From: Candidatus Sphingomonas excrementigallinarum
Lineage (GTDB): Bacteria > Pseudomonadota > Alphaproteobacteria > Sphingomonadales > Sphingomonadaceae
Direction: 5' to 3'
DNA length: 64,000 nucleotides
Assembly: GCA_019112965.1 (NCBI GenBank)
Contig: DXIH01000070.1
Coordinates: 55,326-119,325, forward strand
Part shown: positions 39,101-48,332 of the stretch, in pieces
Layout: each line of letters begins with the position of its first letter
How positions within the stretch are numbered: position 1 is the stretch's first letter
Notes under the pieces: generated by a model
Told to the model about the DNA's origin: nothing
What the model saw: only the letters and a program-made list of their open reading frames with translations
The model's database searches: none
Made by a program: the position numbers and the translations under genes

Positions 39101-42100
39101 TTCTTGCGGCTGTTCTTAATCAGCGTCTGGAGACCGGAGGGTTGGTTACCCTCCATCTTGCTTTCAAGGCTGCTGGATCGGCCCGCAAGGGCGTCATAAG
39201 CGCCGACGCGCGCCGTCGCCTCCTCACGGATGCGGGCAGCAAGCGTGCTGTCCTGGTCACCGTTGAGCTTGGCTTCGGTTGTCGAGACGCGGCTGCTGAT
39301 CGCGCTGTCCGCGTTGGCTCGCGTCGTCGCCTCGTCGGCGATCTTGGCATTGGTCTGCACCAACACCGTGCGGTCGTTGCCGGGGCTGTAGGCGTTCCAC
39401 TGATCGGTGTTGGGCTTGACGACGCCGACGTATGGGCGGTGGACCCACACATAGCCGTCGTTCGAGACATCGTAGATGCGGATGGCGAAGCGGCCATAAA
39501 CCGTGCCATCGGGCGCACGGACGGACTTTGCGCCCGTGATATCTTGAGCGCCAACCGACTGGCCGCCCGCATTGATGCGAGCGCCGAAGTTTTCGCCAGT
39601 GTAGCCGATCATGTCGTTGTTTGAATTGTAAAAGAACAACGCGATCCATGCGCGGCAACGATGGTTCGAGGTCAGCGCCTGGACCTGGTAATATTCGCCG
39701 TCACGAAGCGCGAACTTTTCGGAAAGCACTTCGGCCTGGAGCCCATTGCCCGCCGGCGCCTGATAGATGCACAGGTTGTTTTCAATGCCACCGATCTGAT
39801 AGCCAGGGCCGGCACGGTTGCGCTCCATGAAACCGCCGTTGGCGGCATAGTTGACGAACCAGCCGTCGAGCGTCGTGAAAGCCGAGTTGGGAACGAGGTT
39901 GCCCGCGTTCGTTGCCGCCGCTTCCAGAATGGTCGAGCGAGTGGCGAGCGCGGTATCAGCGTTGCTACGCGCCGTTTCCTCGTTGCTGATCTTGGTCTGG
40001 AGGGCCAGATTGCCCGTCGCACCGTTGTTCACGGACGTCTCAAGGGCGCTCGCGCGGTTTGCCAACGCGCTTGTCTGGTCGGCGCGCGTCGTCGCTTCGT
40101 CGGTGATCTTGGCCGCGTTCGAGAACTCTCCGGTTACTTCACGGAAGAACCAGCCCGCGATGACATATCCCGCGTTCGCGGGCACGTTGTCGATGTTGAT
40201 GCGCGGACGAATCCAAAACGAGTTGGGATCGGCGACCATCGCGTCATCGACAAAGATGTCGCTCGCATAGCAGTGCCACGCCCCATTGGGGATGCTCGAA
40301 TAGAACGTCTGCGTCGCTTCCGGGGGATTGGACGACGATCCAAGGTAAGCCCCGTTCGTGTGACCCTGATTGTTGCCCTCCCAATAGACGCGCGCGTTAC
40401 CGCCGTAGCCGCTCGGCGCCGACCACTGCCAAACCCAAAAGCCCGCGCGGTAGCGCTTGCCCGGCGTGGTCTTAATCCAGCCGTAGGGGTTCATGTAGAG
40501 GTAGTTGCCGAAACCGGGAGGGAAGGCGATGCCCGCGCCCTTGACGTGATACGGCTCCCAAACCGATCCCGTATTCGGGTTTCGGCCCTGTGTCTCATAG
40601 CCCCAAGCGTCAGCCTGGACCTCGAAGCCGGGGAACGTCTTGTTCGCCATATCGGCGACGCGACTTGCGGTGCTTTCGAGCGCCGCCGTGCGGTTAGTGA
40701 TCGCACTGTCGCGATTGGCCGACGCGGTTGCCTCATCGCGGATACGGGCAGCAAGCGTGCTGTCCTGGTCACCGTTGAGCTTGGCCTCGGTTGTCGAGAG
40801 ACGACCGCTGATCGCGCTGTCGGCGTTGGTGCGCGCGCTCGCCTCGTCGGAGATGCGAGCCTGTGCGTTATCCGCCGTAGCGTTGGCCTTCTGCGCGAGG
40901 ATCTCGCCGGCCGTAGCCGGGCGAATTGCTGCGCGGAGCCAAATCATGCTCTTGGCGCGGGCGTTCTGCGAGAACCCGTTCCAGTGGTTCATCGGATGGA
41001 ACGTCCGGTAGGTCTGATCCGTGAAATTGATCAGTTTGGTGAATCGACGGACGCCACCGTAGGAGACTTCACCGACGCCGCCATTGGTGTCGGGATCACG
41101 CAGAAAATCGATGCTGTAGGTGCCGCCCAGCGTTACGCCAGAACCTTCCCAACGGCCGGATTGAAGCCAACAATCAGCTTCGAGGACATACCAGCCGGGC
41201 GTGTTGTAGATGTTGTCCCAGCCAAGGCCGCTTTCCTGACCGTCAACGCTGTCGAGCAAGAGGCTGTAACCTCCGCGACCAAGCGTCGACGAGGTGCGGC
41301 TTACCGTCGAGCTTCCCCGGTTCCACCAGGTCATCCCGGCGGGGAGCGTCTGGCCATCGGGCCACATGCTGAACGTGGGGTTGGGGTTCAGTGATGCGGT
41401 TGCAGCCGACGCCGACGCCTCAAGGGTGTTGGTGCGAGAGGCCAGCGCGCCGTCCCGATTTACCGATGCCGTTGCTTCGTCACGGATGCGCGCGGCGAGC
41501 GTGCTGTCCTGGTCACCGTTGAGCTTGGCTTCGGTCGTGGAGACGCGGCTGCCAAGGGCGCTATCCGCGTTCGCGCGCGTGGTGGACTCGTCGGTGATGA
41601 GCGCACCCAGCTTCGACGAGGCGCCCGCGACTTCAAACTTCATCCAGCGGACGAAGATCGGGCCTGCGTAGCCATTGGCATTCGAGACGAAGGACGGGAC
41701 GATCGCCGACACACCATCGGGCACGCGGTATTCGCAGCAAATCACGTCGTAGCGGTTGTTGCCCGCCTTGTTGTTCCCGAACCCTACGGGCGTGGTCATG
41801 CCGCCGCTGAAGGAGTTGGGAGTTACATTCCCCGCCCGATCGCGGGTGTCGAAGTAAACCTGAGCGTCACAATCACCGTAGGCACCAACGCTGGCGTAGA
41901 GGCGCACCACGTCGCCGCTCGATACCGGGATCGGCGACCGGCGCGGGAAAAGATACAGGTAGCCGCCCGCCGCGTGAACGCCGGTGACGACGGTGCTATC
42001 GGTCTTCGACCAATCGCTCTTGGGGCGCGTGTCCTCGTAATAGACCCACGACGAACCTCGACCCGTGACGTTGCGATCCCAATCGTTATCGCCGCCGTCG

Positions 42101-44172
42101 AAGTTCGGCGGCAGGTTGCCGCGCTCGGCTCGCTCGAAGTTCGACTCGATTGTTGAAGCACGGCTCGCAAGGGCGCTGTCGCGGTTCACCGATGCGGTGG
42201 CCTCGTCACGGATGCGGGCCGCGAGGGCGCTATCCTGGTCACCGTTGAGCTTGGCCTCGGTCGTCGAGAGGCGACCGCTCAAAGCCGTATCCGTCGTCGC
42301 GCGGGTCGTCGCCTCGTCAGCGATCAGCGCATTTGTCGCGACCGCCTCCGTTACGTCCTCGACCGCGAAATAGTCGATCTCGGTAACCGAACCCGGAATG
42401 TCCGTGTAGTTGATGAAGATGATCTGGCGGAAGTAGACCGCGCCTGCCGGAATGCTCGTGGTGCCGCCATACGGCGACGGCGCGGGATACCCTTTCCCGA
42501 TGATTACCTCGCGATCAATCCATCCACTGTCGACCTCGCTTTTGACGTAAATACCTGGAGCGAGCGGGTAATTGCCCGTGCCATCAGACGCGCCGACGTG
42601 GTTGCCGTCAGCGTCATAGAAGACGACGCCGAAGTAATAGACCGACTGCGCAGCGGCGCAGCGCCAGCTTGCCTTCAGCTTGAAGCGCTGCTTGTCGGAG
42701 GTGATCGCAATCTTACGACCGCGGACCTCGTTATACTTCTGGCCCGGCTGCGTGCGAATGACGCTGCTACGTCCGTAGCTCGAAGGCGCGACTGCAACGC
42801 CGTCGAGAAGCGTCCAGCCCTCAACGCCGTTGTCGAAATAGTCATTGGCGACAACCTTCGATACGCCCGCGACGCTGGCTTCGATCTTGGCGGAGCGGTT
42901 CGCCAAAGCGCTGTCGGCATTGGCGCGCGTGGTCTGCTCATCGTTGATGCGACCGTTTGCGTAGAGAATGTCGTTGAAGCGGTCATCGTTGGCTTTGCGA
43001 TACTCGCTTTCCGCGCTCGAGATTCGCGTGGTGAGAGCGCTGTCGTCGCGCGAGCGGATGGCCGCCTCATCGCGGATCGAGGATGCCGCGCCATCGGCAG
43101 TCTGCTTGACGTCGACGATGTCCCGGCGGATCGCCGAGGTGTCTTCCTTGGCGCGCTGCACTTCGGCCGCAAGATCGCTGCGCGCCTGCGAGATGTCGGT
43201 GCGGGCCGCGGTTGCGTCGCCCTGCGCGGCGCTTACTGCCGTCGAGAGGTCCGAGCGGGCCTTGGCGAGATCGCTGCCGACCTGTGCAGCTTCGGAGCGC
43301 GCGGACGAGGCATCACGCTGGGCAGCGTCGATCGAGACTTTGAGATCAGCCTTCGCATTGACCACGTCCTGTCGCGCCGCGGCGGCCTCGCTGCTGGCTG
43401 CGGCGGCTGCGGTGCGCGCGTCTGCGGCCTGGCTGCTGATGTCACGGATCTTGAGAACCGAACCATCCAGGCCCTTCACGGCGTCCACGATGCTCGTGAC
43501 CGGAACGTCGCCGACGTTGGTTCCCACGGGGGCGCCCACGGTTGCGTTGTCCTGCGGCTTGCCGGGGCCGGTGACGCCGGTCCACTTGGCGAGCTGGCTG
43601 GCGCGATCGGTGACGGCAGCTTGAAGGTCAGCGACGGTAGCCTGCACGGTCGCCCATGCGGCGCGGAATGTGTCGGGGTCGATCGGCGTGTCGACGGTCA
43701 TGTCGTTCCACGCGGGCCGCAGCGTCCCGAGGTAATCGTTGAGAGCGTTGACCGCGGCGAAGGCCGCCGAGCGCTGACTGTCGGTCCCGCCAAGCTGAAC
43801 CGACTTGCTCGAAGCCGCATCATACGTCGCGGCCATCTGGGTATAGGCGAGGGCGAACGTTGCCTTCTCACCGCGCGACAGAACGCCGTCCGAGGTGAGG
43901 CCGACGAGATCAGCGATCACCTGGCTGGACGCGACGCCCTGAATGGTGCCGGTGACATCCCCGTTGAACGCCACCGTCGCGCTGGGCTGGTAACGCCAGC
44001 TTTTTGCACGGGTGAGCTCCGAGAAAATGACCCCGGACGCGCTGATGTCCTTGTCGACACGGCGATAGCCCCGCACAGCGAGGTTGTAGATCTTGTCAGC
44101 CGCAAGGCCTGGGAGGACGATCGACCGCTTGGTGGGGTCGACATAGAAGCTCGTTTCGCGCGGATCAGCCAT
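36175..44172 (-). CDS. Giant modular tail fibre, 2665 residues
   Basis: N-terminal ~450 residues are beta-rich then helical (ATVGAPVGTNVGD linker), continuing the J-like tip. A coiled-coil repeat of the type EATTRANADSALASR-x-ST-x-EAKLNGDQDS(T/A)LAARIRDEATA then recurs throughout, separating about nine globular inserts. Several inserts look like jelly-roll carbohydrate-binding modules; three share WSGSGV / MAGWSGF / RPATAGEI blocks. One (about residues 1880-2060) with TVVIYTADEPMTGRF resembles the ILEI/FAM3 fold. The C-terminus (AYWQVQAVAGNNRAQM, VRFSGGN) resembles the lambda J C-terminal domain. Likely the host-receptor fibre. Preceded by a promoter and two elements. Confidence 0.8.
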   Translation of the reverse strand: MADPRETSFYVDPTKRSIVLPGLAADKIYNLAVRGYRRVDKDISASGVIFSELTRAKSWRYQPSATVAFNGDVTGTIQGVASSQVIADLVGLTSDGVLSRGEKATFALAYTQMAATYDAASSKSVQLGGTDSQRSAAFAAVNALNDYLGTLRPAWNDMTVDTPIDPDTFRAAWATVQATVADLQAAVTDRASQLAKWTGVTGPGKPQDNATVGAPVGTNVGDVPVTSIVDAVKGLDGSVLKIRDISSQAADARTAAAAASSEAAAARQDVVNAKADLKVSIDAAQRDASSARSEAAQVGSDLAKARSDLSTAVSAAQGDATAARTDISQARSDLAAEVQRAKEDTSAIRRDIVDVKQTADGAASSIRDEAAIRSRDDSALTTRISSAESEYRKANDDRFNDILYANGRINDEQTTRANADSALANRSAKIEASVAGVSKVVANDYFDNGVEGWTLLDGVAVAPSSYGRSSVIRTQPGQKYNEVRGRKIAITSDKQRFKLKASWRCAAAQSVYYFGVVFYDADGNHVGASDGTGNYPLAPGIYVKSEVDSGWIDREVIIGKGYPAPSPYGGTTSIPAGAVYFRQIIFINYTDIPGSVTEIDYFAVEDVTEAVATNALIADEATTRATTDTALSGRLSTTEAKLNGDQDSALAARIRDEATASVNRDSALASRASTIESNFERAERGNLPPNFDGGDNDWDRNVTGRGSSWVYYEDTRPKSDWSKTDSTVVTGVHAAGGYLYLFPRRSPIPVSSGDVVRLYASVGAYGDCDAQVYFDTRDRAGNVTPNSFSGGMTTPVGFGNNKAGNNRYDVICCEYRVPDGVSAIVPSFVSNANGYAGPIFVRWMKFEVAGASSKLGALITDESTTRANADSALGSRVSTTEAKLNGDQDSTLAARIRDEATASVNRDGALASRTNTLEASASAATASLNPNPTFSMWPDGQTLPAGMTWWNRGSSTVSRTSSTLGRGGYSLLLDSVDGQESGLGWDNIYNTPGWYVLEADCWLQSGRWEGSGVTLGGTYSIDFLRDPDTNGGVGEVSYGGVRRFTKLINFTDQTYRTFHPMNHWNGFSQNARAKSMIWLRAAIRPATAGEILAQKANATADNAQARISDEASARTNADSAISGRLSTTEAKLNGDQDSTLAARIRDEATASANRDSAITNRTAALESTASRVADMANKTFPGFEVQADAWGYETQGRNPNTGSVWEPYHVKGAGIAFPPGFGNYLYMNPYGWIKTTPGKRYRAGFWVWQWSAPSGYGGNARVYWEGNNQGHTNGAYLGSSSNPPEATQTFYSSIPNGAWHCYASDIFVDDAMVADPNSFWIRPRINIDNVPANAGYVIAGWFFREVTGEFSNAAKITDEATTRADQTSALANRASALETSVNNGATGNLALQTKISNEETARSNADTALATRSTILEAAATNAGNLVPNSAFTTLDGWFVNYAANGGFMERNRAGPGYQIGGIENNLCIYQAPAGNGLQAEVLSEKFALRDGEYYQVQALTSNHRCRAWIALFFYNSNNDMIGYTGENFGARINAGGQSVGAQDITGAKSVRAPDGTVYGRFAIRIYDVSNDGYVWVHRPYVGVVKPNTDQWNAYSPGNDRTVLVQTNAKIADEATTRANADSAISSRVSTTEAKLNGDQDSTLAARIREEATARVGAYDALAGRSSSLESKMEGNQPSGLQTLIKNSRKNLIDVGWWRQGNAPQWPLNGGQRNEIVQFPHGGNFDAIPLADGSSGDAWLCQADGSGGAAGGWQSMSTAPLDPDKTYRFAVPIAQLGGAGQRTAYWGTENVAGLNSTDPYGNPYFAVASNLIPNRWYLFVGYIFPRNSTGKSHAGAGVWDMVTGEQFTTGQNFNFRPDGLPPQHRAYQYYAYNGSYQAFGRPMVELVDGTETPFPGTLAATRSASAANARISNEETTRANADSAIAGRTSTLEANYNRLPEKFRVVCSGNAATSGLIVGAGIYNGAGQRWGDYNRSYTVIVFQMNSNVISNVDSYDVYGNDQHRQAMANWLNAIEAGRTVVIYTADEPMTGRFERGLGDAMARVGAGEDFFSPSFRSHSAYILIGRAGVGRGGGMEFYQGDTDVSPQAFLDIKFDMVQGRPNLGTGKTAVVLNAKISDEANARANADSALASRTSKIEANYNVVSGGEMSANSRFSNWPDGQRNPTGWGDWVSEGNYTITRQGGISGSPYSVYTQHNANAECGFYQVVSTWAGKWVVEVTARRDAGSLSGSGVTLSGIYNIDFLSDPDINGQVRDSNDGETRTWVKTFDVTQTSLNLHAMAGWSGFGRARASNYITWFKLSLRPAGPGDIAGVKNAADIVAANARINDEATARSNADGALSNRLSTTEAQISGGQDSWLAARIRDEASASASRDNAISSRTSIVEAQVSNDSNNLLRNGTFNAPGWGPGSAGPPPNWRVWAQDNGAYIGASDRTSAYGARAVLQIDRNGINNGVAQDVPGPLAPGWYAFEVDVTGEDGNWSGSGVHCNFNNGSSFNFGLATNNDTAERFGDIGNAARRFTWLFYNPQQSNGATLYLMAGWSGFQGDTNFGFVRTLWHRIVMRPATAGEIQARKVADSNLIARVSQTESAVANINGKVAAYWQVQAVAGNNRAQMTVHADANGGAGVDIVGDVRFSGGNANGTCIVNGNGLNLYYANGQQAVRLSI

Positions 44173-44179
44173 CCGCGCG

Positions 44180-44233
44180 ATTATAGACGTGTGTCATCCA
44201 ACACACAATAAATATGTGACGTTCAACACACAC
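44180..44233 (-). promoter_or_regulatory. Promoter TTGTGT-N17-TATAAT with two class B elements
   Basis: Minus strand: consensus -10 TATAAT (44185-44180), 17 bases after TTGTGT (44208-44203). The class B palindrome TTGTGTGTTGGATGACACAC (44208-44189) fills the -35 and spacer, and a second copy (GTGTGTGTTGAACGTCACA, 44233-44215) lies just upstream. It precedes the giant fibre gene. A regulator here would overlap RNA polymerase directly. Confidence 0.6.
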
Positions 44234-44238
44234 CTACG

Positions 44239-47200
44239 TCATGCGTCGAGCACTCCAAGCGTGACCTCGAAACCGTCGATCGAGGCCTCGTCGCCCGACC
44301 ACTCCCACTCGAAGCTCATGTCGGCCGACCCATCCTTGTTGATGACGTGATCCACGTCGATATCCTCGCGCGTGACAGGCGCCGGGATGGCGCTGGCGTT
44401 GCGGTTGTTGGACGACAGGAAGTTCGACATCAGCGATCCGGGCGTGACGGCGATAGACAGCTCCGTCTCGACCCATGGCGAGAAGCTCGTCGCGCTCGTC
44501 GATCGCATCTGGAAGACGTAGACCGATGTCTCCAGCCCGCCCACGTCGTAGCGGTTGCCGACTGGTTCGGGGCCTGGGATGTTCGACGCGATCGGCGTCC
44601 AAAACGTATCGACCTTCTTGCGATAGCGGGCTTCATAGCCGGTGACGCCCGTCGCATCGACAGGCTGCGACCACTTGAGCTGCGCCCTGCCATCGACCTG
44701 GAAGGGCATCGACACCGCGCGGAAGCCCTGCGGCGGCGACAGGTCGGCGTAGACGACAGCGATCGTGCCCTTGACGGAAGGGGCCGTCGAGAACGTCGCA
44801 CGGTCGCCGCGCTTGTTGTAGGCGACCACCTTGAACTCGGGCACGTCGCCTTCGTTGAGCGCCACCACCAGCTCGTTCATGTTGGCCGCGTTGCCGGCGG
44901 GGCGGAACGCCTCGCCATTCAGGCTCATGTAGACGTCGGCGCCCGCATAGTTGCGGATGCCGGCCGCGCTCCAGTGGACGCGCGCGTTGATCGTCTTGCG
45001 GTCGGCGGCAACAAGTCGCTCATAGTCGAACAGGAGCCCGCTGACGTGCGCCACGTCGCGATCGGTGACCGCGGCGACAGGGATGGGGATCTCGACCTCG
45101 GGAGGCCCATAGACGCCCTCGTGGTATTCCATGAAGGTCAGCTTGCGCTTCTCGATGCCGGTGCCAGACACGCCCGTCAGCGCGAACGGCTTGCGCACGT
45201 TCTTGACCTCGCCAAACACCCACGCGGCCAGCGCACCCGGCGCTTGCGGGAACGGGGTCGTGACGGTGACCGCGCGAAGCCCCTCACCGGGCGCAGAGAG
45301 CACCGGGAGCTCGATCAGTGCGTCGGTATCCCAGAGCTCGACCGTTTGCCCCTGTGCGAGCCCCTGCGGGGCGTCTGCGAGGGTGATCGTGTGATAGGGG
45401 TTCCCGTCGACCATCGCGATGATCTCGATGTCTTGCTGGCCCACCAGCAGACGCTTGGCGGACAGGCTCGAGATGGACGCTCCGGTGACCATGACCTTGC
45501 GGCCCGCGACCAGGCCCACCTGGCGCTCGGCGCGCTTGAGCGCGTCGAAGTGGACGATCGCCGAATAGTTCTTGCCTGCCTCCATCGCGACGGGGCGGTC
45601 GAGCTGGAGCGTGGTCGTGGTCGAGCCGGCGGCGAGCAAACCACCATCGGCCCACGCCATCTGATCGTGCTGGATGAGGGCGACCTCGCCCAGGCCCAGG
45701 TTGATCGAGTCCATGAAGCTGTCGAACGTGATCGTTCGCATCAGCAGCCGGTTCGCATAGATCGCGCGCCACAGCTCGGCCTTCGCCTGCTCGACGTTGT
45801 CGATGCCGGGGAAGCTCACCTGCGCGAGGCGCTGGACCTCGTTGAACTGGACCGCCTTGGGGTCGACGTAACGGAGCGTCTTCGCCTTGTTGCGGTCCAG
45901 CTTGTCGTAATAGGTGACCTCGTATTCGTTCGCCCGGTCAGCCATCGACATGTAGCTGATCTCGAAGCTGTCCTTGAGGATCTGCGCCGGGCCGAAATAG
46001 GCGACGGGGTCGCGCTTGCGGTCGATCGCCACCGAGATCTTGGTGCCGAAGGGGACGGGGCAGGCGTGACCGATGCGCAGGATGCCGTTGAGCACGTCAC
46101 CCACGTTCGACTTCTCGGCGAACACGCCATTGAAGAACAGCTTGTTGTCCTCGCAATGCTGCGCGAACTCGACCCACCGCGGCCAGTCGATGCGCTTGAC
46201 CGCGCGCTCGAAGGCGATGGCGCCGCGCTGCTTGCCGCACAGAACGTCCAGGCCCAGCCACGCCGGGTTGGCGGTCCACTTCTCGCCCAGCGGATTGCCT
46301 TCGATGTCATAGGTCTGACAGACGGCGCCGCGCACCTTGCTGGTGAGCGTCGGGATCGAGTTGAGCTGCTCGGTCAGCTTGATGCGCAGCGACAGGCTGG
46401 CGGTGCCGATCTGCGGCACCTGGTCCAGTTCGATCTCGGCGACGTCCGCAAGATAGACCTCGTCGATCTGATACTGGTCCGTCGAGGTGGCGCTCGTGCG
46501 GCGGATGCGGCAGCGATAGTAGCCCTTGGCGAGCTGGCCGGTCTCGAAGCTGTGTCGGATCTGACGGGTGCGGCTGTCGCTGACCGTCTGGGTCAGGCTC
46601 TGCGCGCTCGGCCACGCCTGCACGCCGGTGATCTCGGCGCCGTTGATCGGCATGAACTCGTAATTGCCCGCCGGAAGGTCGCCGGAGAACGTGCGGTTGG
46701 CCTGGGGCGTGATGTCGGTCGCGCCCGCGATCGAGCCGTCACCGCTCGCGTCATAGGCGTAGCCGGTGTCGTAGCTGTCAAAGGTGCCGAAGGTGCCCCA
46801 CTCGCTGTCGCCCACCTGGCGGTAGAGGATGGCGGGCGACGTGGAGACGGCGCGCGCGGACACGTTGACGTTGCGCTGCACCGACAGGCCGTTGGCCTTG
46901 GCGAACAGCTGCGCGCCCAGGATCTCGTTGAGCGTGATGATGCCATCGCCGTTGAGGTCCGGGTTGAACGTGCTCGGCCCGGTTTGCACCGGCGTCCAGC
47001 CGGTGATCGGCTGGAGCGTGTTCGGGTCGATCTGCTGCACCTCCATGGCGAAGGTGACCGAGCGGCTCTTGTAGGTGCCCTTCTTGGAGTCGATGTTCAC
47101 CAGGCCGTTGGAGAACACGACGTCCCAGCGGATCTTGTCGACCGCCGACGTTGTGATGTGCTCGTTCCAGCCGGTGTCGAGCTTCACGCTCTTGTTCGCC

Positions 47201-47919
47201 TGGACGACGGAGTTCGTGAACCAATCGTTCACGTCCTGGTCGAGGCGGCCGAGCGCGATGCGCGTCTGCACGTCCGTGAAGCTGGACAGCGGTTGCTCGT
47301 TGATCTCGATGTCCGAGACGCCAGCGATCTCACCATCGTTGAGGATGGCGCGGATGTAGAGATACTGCGTGTCGCCGACGTTGACCGTGTAGCAGTCCGA
47401 GAAGTTGCCGGCGGTGCGGAACTCACCATAGACGACAGGGTAGGGGATGCCCTCGGTCGCCGAGTTCTTCGCGCCGTCGATCCCGTAGCTGCGGTCGGTG
47501 TCGCCGCCGTTCTGCTTGGGCGGCTTGGGCGTCAGCAGGAAGGCGTTGACCAGGCCAATGCCGATGTTGATCGCCAGCGCCGCCGCCCAGCCGATGCCGG
47601 GCACGAACGCGAGCGCGATCGCCGCTGCCTGGAGCACGATGCGCAGCACCGACTTGATGCCGCCGTTGCCGCCCTGCGGGATCAGGATGAGGCCGAGCTG
47701 ATCCTCGCGATCGAGCACCATCTCGCCTTCGGTCACCAGGTCGATCTCGCGCCCGTTGACGAAGACCATCCATTCCGCTTCCGGCGGCAGGCCGTCCAGA
47801 TAGTCGGCAACCGTCGCACCCTTGCGCCACTGGAGCTCATGGGTCTCGACGGTATCGGGGGCGAAGGGATCGTAGAGCAGCCGCAGCCACACCACGTTCT
47901 TGAGGCGGCGGCTACGCAT
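44239..47919 (-). CDS. Central tail-tip protein (lambda J-like host specificity protein)
   Basis: 1226 residues. Follows the NlpC/P60 (gpK-like) gene, as J does in lambda-type tails. Residues 15-80 include a ubiquitin-like lead, then a hydrophobic segment (VLRIVLQAAAIALAFVPGIGWAAALAI, about 90-120) seen in J/gpI-type tip proteins. Tail-hub beta domains follow (YPVVYGEFRTAGNFSDCY; KSRSVTFAMEVQQI), and the C-terminal part has fibronectin-like repeats (LSPPQGFRAVSMP; TGYEARYRKK). ATG 47919 overlaps the upstream stop by 8 bases. Confidence 0.85.
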   Translation of the reverse strand: MRSRRLKNVVWLRLLYDPFAPDTVETHELQWRKGATVADYLDGLPPEAEWMVFVNGREIDLVTEGEMVLDREDQLGLILIPQGGNGGIKSVLRIVLQAAAIALAFVPGIGWAAALAINIGIGLVNAFLLTPKPPKQNGGDTDRSYGIDGAKNSATEGIPYPVVYGEFRTAGNFSDCYTVNVGDTQYLYIRAILNDGEIAGVSDIEINEQPLSSFTDVQTRIALGRLDQDVNDWFTNSVVQANKSVKLDTGWNEHITTSAVDKIRWDVVFSNGLVNIDSKKGTYKSRSVTFAMEVQQIDPNTLQPITGWTPVQTGPSTFNPDLNGDGIITLNEILGAQLFAKANGLSVQRNVNVSARAVSTSPAILYRQVGDSEWGTFGTFDSYDTGYAYDASGDGSIAGATDITPQANRTFSGDLPAGNYEFMPINGAEITGVQAWPSAQSLTQTVSDSRTRQIRHSFETGQLAKGYYRCRIRRTSATSTDQYQIDEVYLADVAEIELDQVPQIGTASLSLRIKLTEQLNSIPTLTSKVRGAVCQTYDIEGNPLGEKWTANPAWLGLDVLCGKQRGAIAFERAVKRIDWPRWVEFAQHCEDNKLFFNGVFAEKSNVGDVLNGILRIGHACPVPFGTKISVAIDRKRDPVAYFGPAQILKDSFEISYMSMADRANEYEVTYYDKLDRNKAKTLRYVDPKAVQFNEVQRLAQVSFPGIDNVEQAKAELWRAIYANRLLMRTITFDSFMDSINLGLGEVALIQHDQMAWADGGLLAAGSTTTTLQLDRPVAMEAGKNYSAIVHFDALKRAERQVGLVAGRKVMVTGASISSLSAKRLLVGQQDIEIIAMVDGNPYHTITLADAPQGLAQGQTVELWDTDALIELPVLSAPGEGLRAVTVTTPFPQAPGALAAWVFGEVKNVRKPFALTGVSGTGIEKRKLTFMEYHEGVYGPPEVEIPIPVAAVTDRDVAHVSGLLFDYERLVAADRKTINARVHWSAAGIRNYAGADVYMSLNGEAFRPAGNAANMNELVVALNEGDVPEFKVVAYNKRGDRATFSTAPSVKGTIAVVYADLSPPQGFRAVSMPFQVDGRAQLKWSQPVDATGVTGYEARYRKKVDTFWTPIASNIPGPEPVGNRYDVGGLETSVYVFQMRSTSATSFSPWVETELSIAVTPGSLMSNFLSSNNRNASAIPAPVTREDIDVDHVINKDGSADMSFEWEWSGDEASIDGFEVTLGVLDA

Positions 47920-48289
47920 AGAGATAGAACCCGATCGGCTTGAGGGAGCCGTTCGTCAGGCGCTCGGTCGTGACGCCGGTGTGCTCGAAGGCGTGGATGA
48001 AGCGGTCGGGCGCGATGACGTAGCCGACATGGCTGCCGATGCCCTCGACGCGGAAGGTCACGAGGCTGTTGAGCGTCCCGTAAGGCACCTTGCGCCAGCG
48101 CTCGCTCTGCGACGCGATCAGCTCGGCCGCGCGCTCCATCGTGCCGGGGCTGGTGAAGTCGGGGACGGTGACGCCTGCGCGGCGGAACATCTCGCGCGCC
48201 AGGCCATAGCAATCGAAGCTGTCGGGGCCGCGAGCGCCACGCTCAAACGGAATACCCAGAAGATCGAGGTAGGGAGGGACGCTCGGCAT
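47912..48289 (-). CDS. NlpC/P60 peptidase-like tail assembly protein (lambda gpK-like)
   Basis: 125 residues. Catalytic Cys in PDSFDCYGLAREMFR (about residues 23-37) and His in GSHVGYVIAPDRFIHA (about 85-100). This is the NlpC/P60 domain that in siphophages sits at the tail tip and may cut peptidoglycan during DNA injection. Between the L-like and J-like genes. Confidence 0.85.
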   Translation of the reverse strand: MPSVPPYLDLLGIPFERGARGPDSFDCYGLAREMFRRAGVTVPDFTSPGTMERAAELIASQSERWRKVPYGTLNSLVTFRVEGIGSHVGYVIAPDRFIHAFEHTGVTTERLTNGSLKPIGFYLYA

Positions 48290-48308
48290 CCCTCTATCCT
48301 ACCACATG

Positions 48309-48328
48309 TGTGTGTCAGTTACCATGCA
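48309..48328 (-). promoter_or_regulatory. Class A element upstream of NlpC/P60 gene
   Basis: Consensus TGCATGGTAACTGACACACA, 19 bases before the ATG, just past the stop of the L-like gene. A TAGGAT lies 15 bases after GTAACT. Confidence 0.75.
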
Positions 48329-48332
48329 CTCG

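Noticed and set aside
44347-47943. 1198-codon plus-strand open frame opposite the J-like gene
   Set aside because: Antisense shadow of a well-supported tail protein; repetitive basic composition, no ribosome-binding site, no motif.
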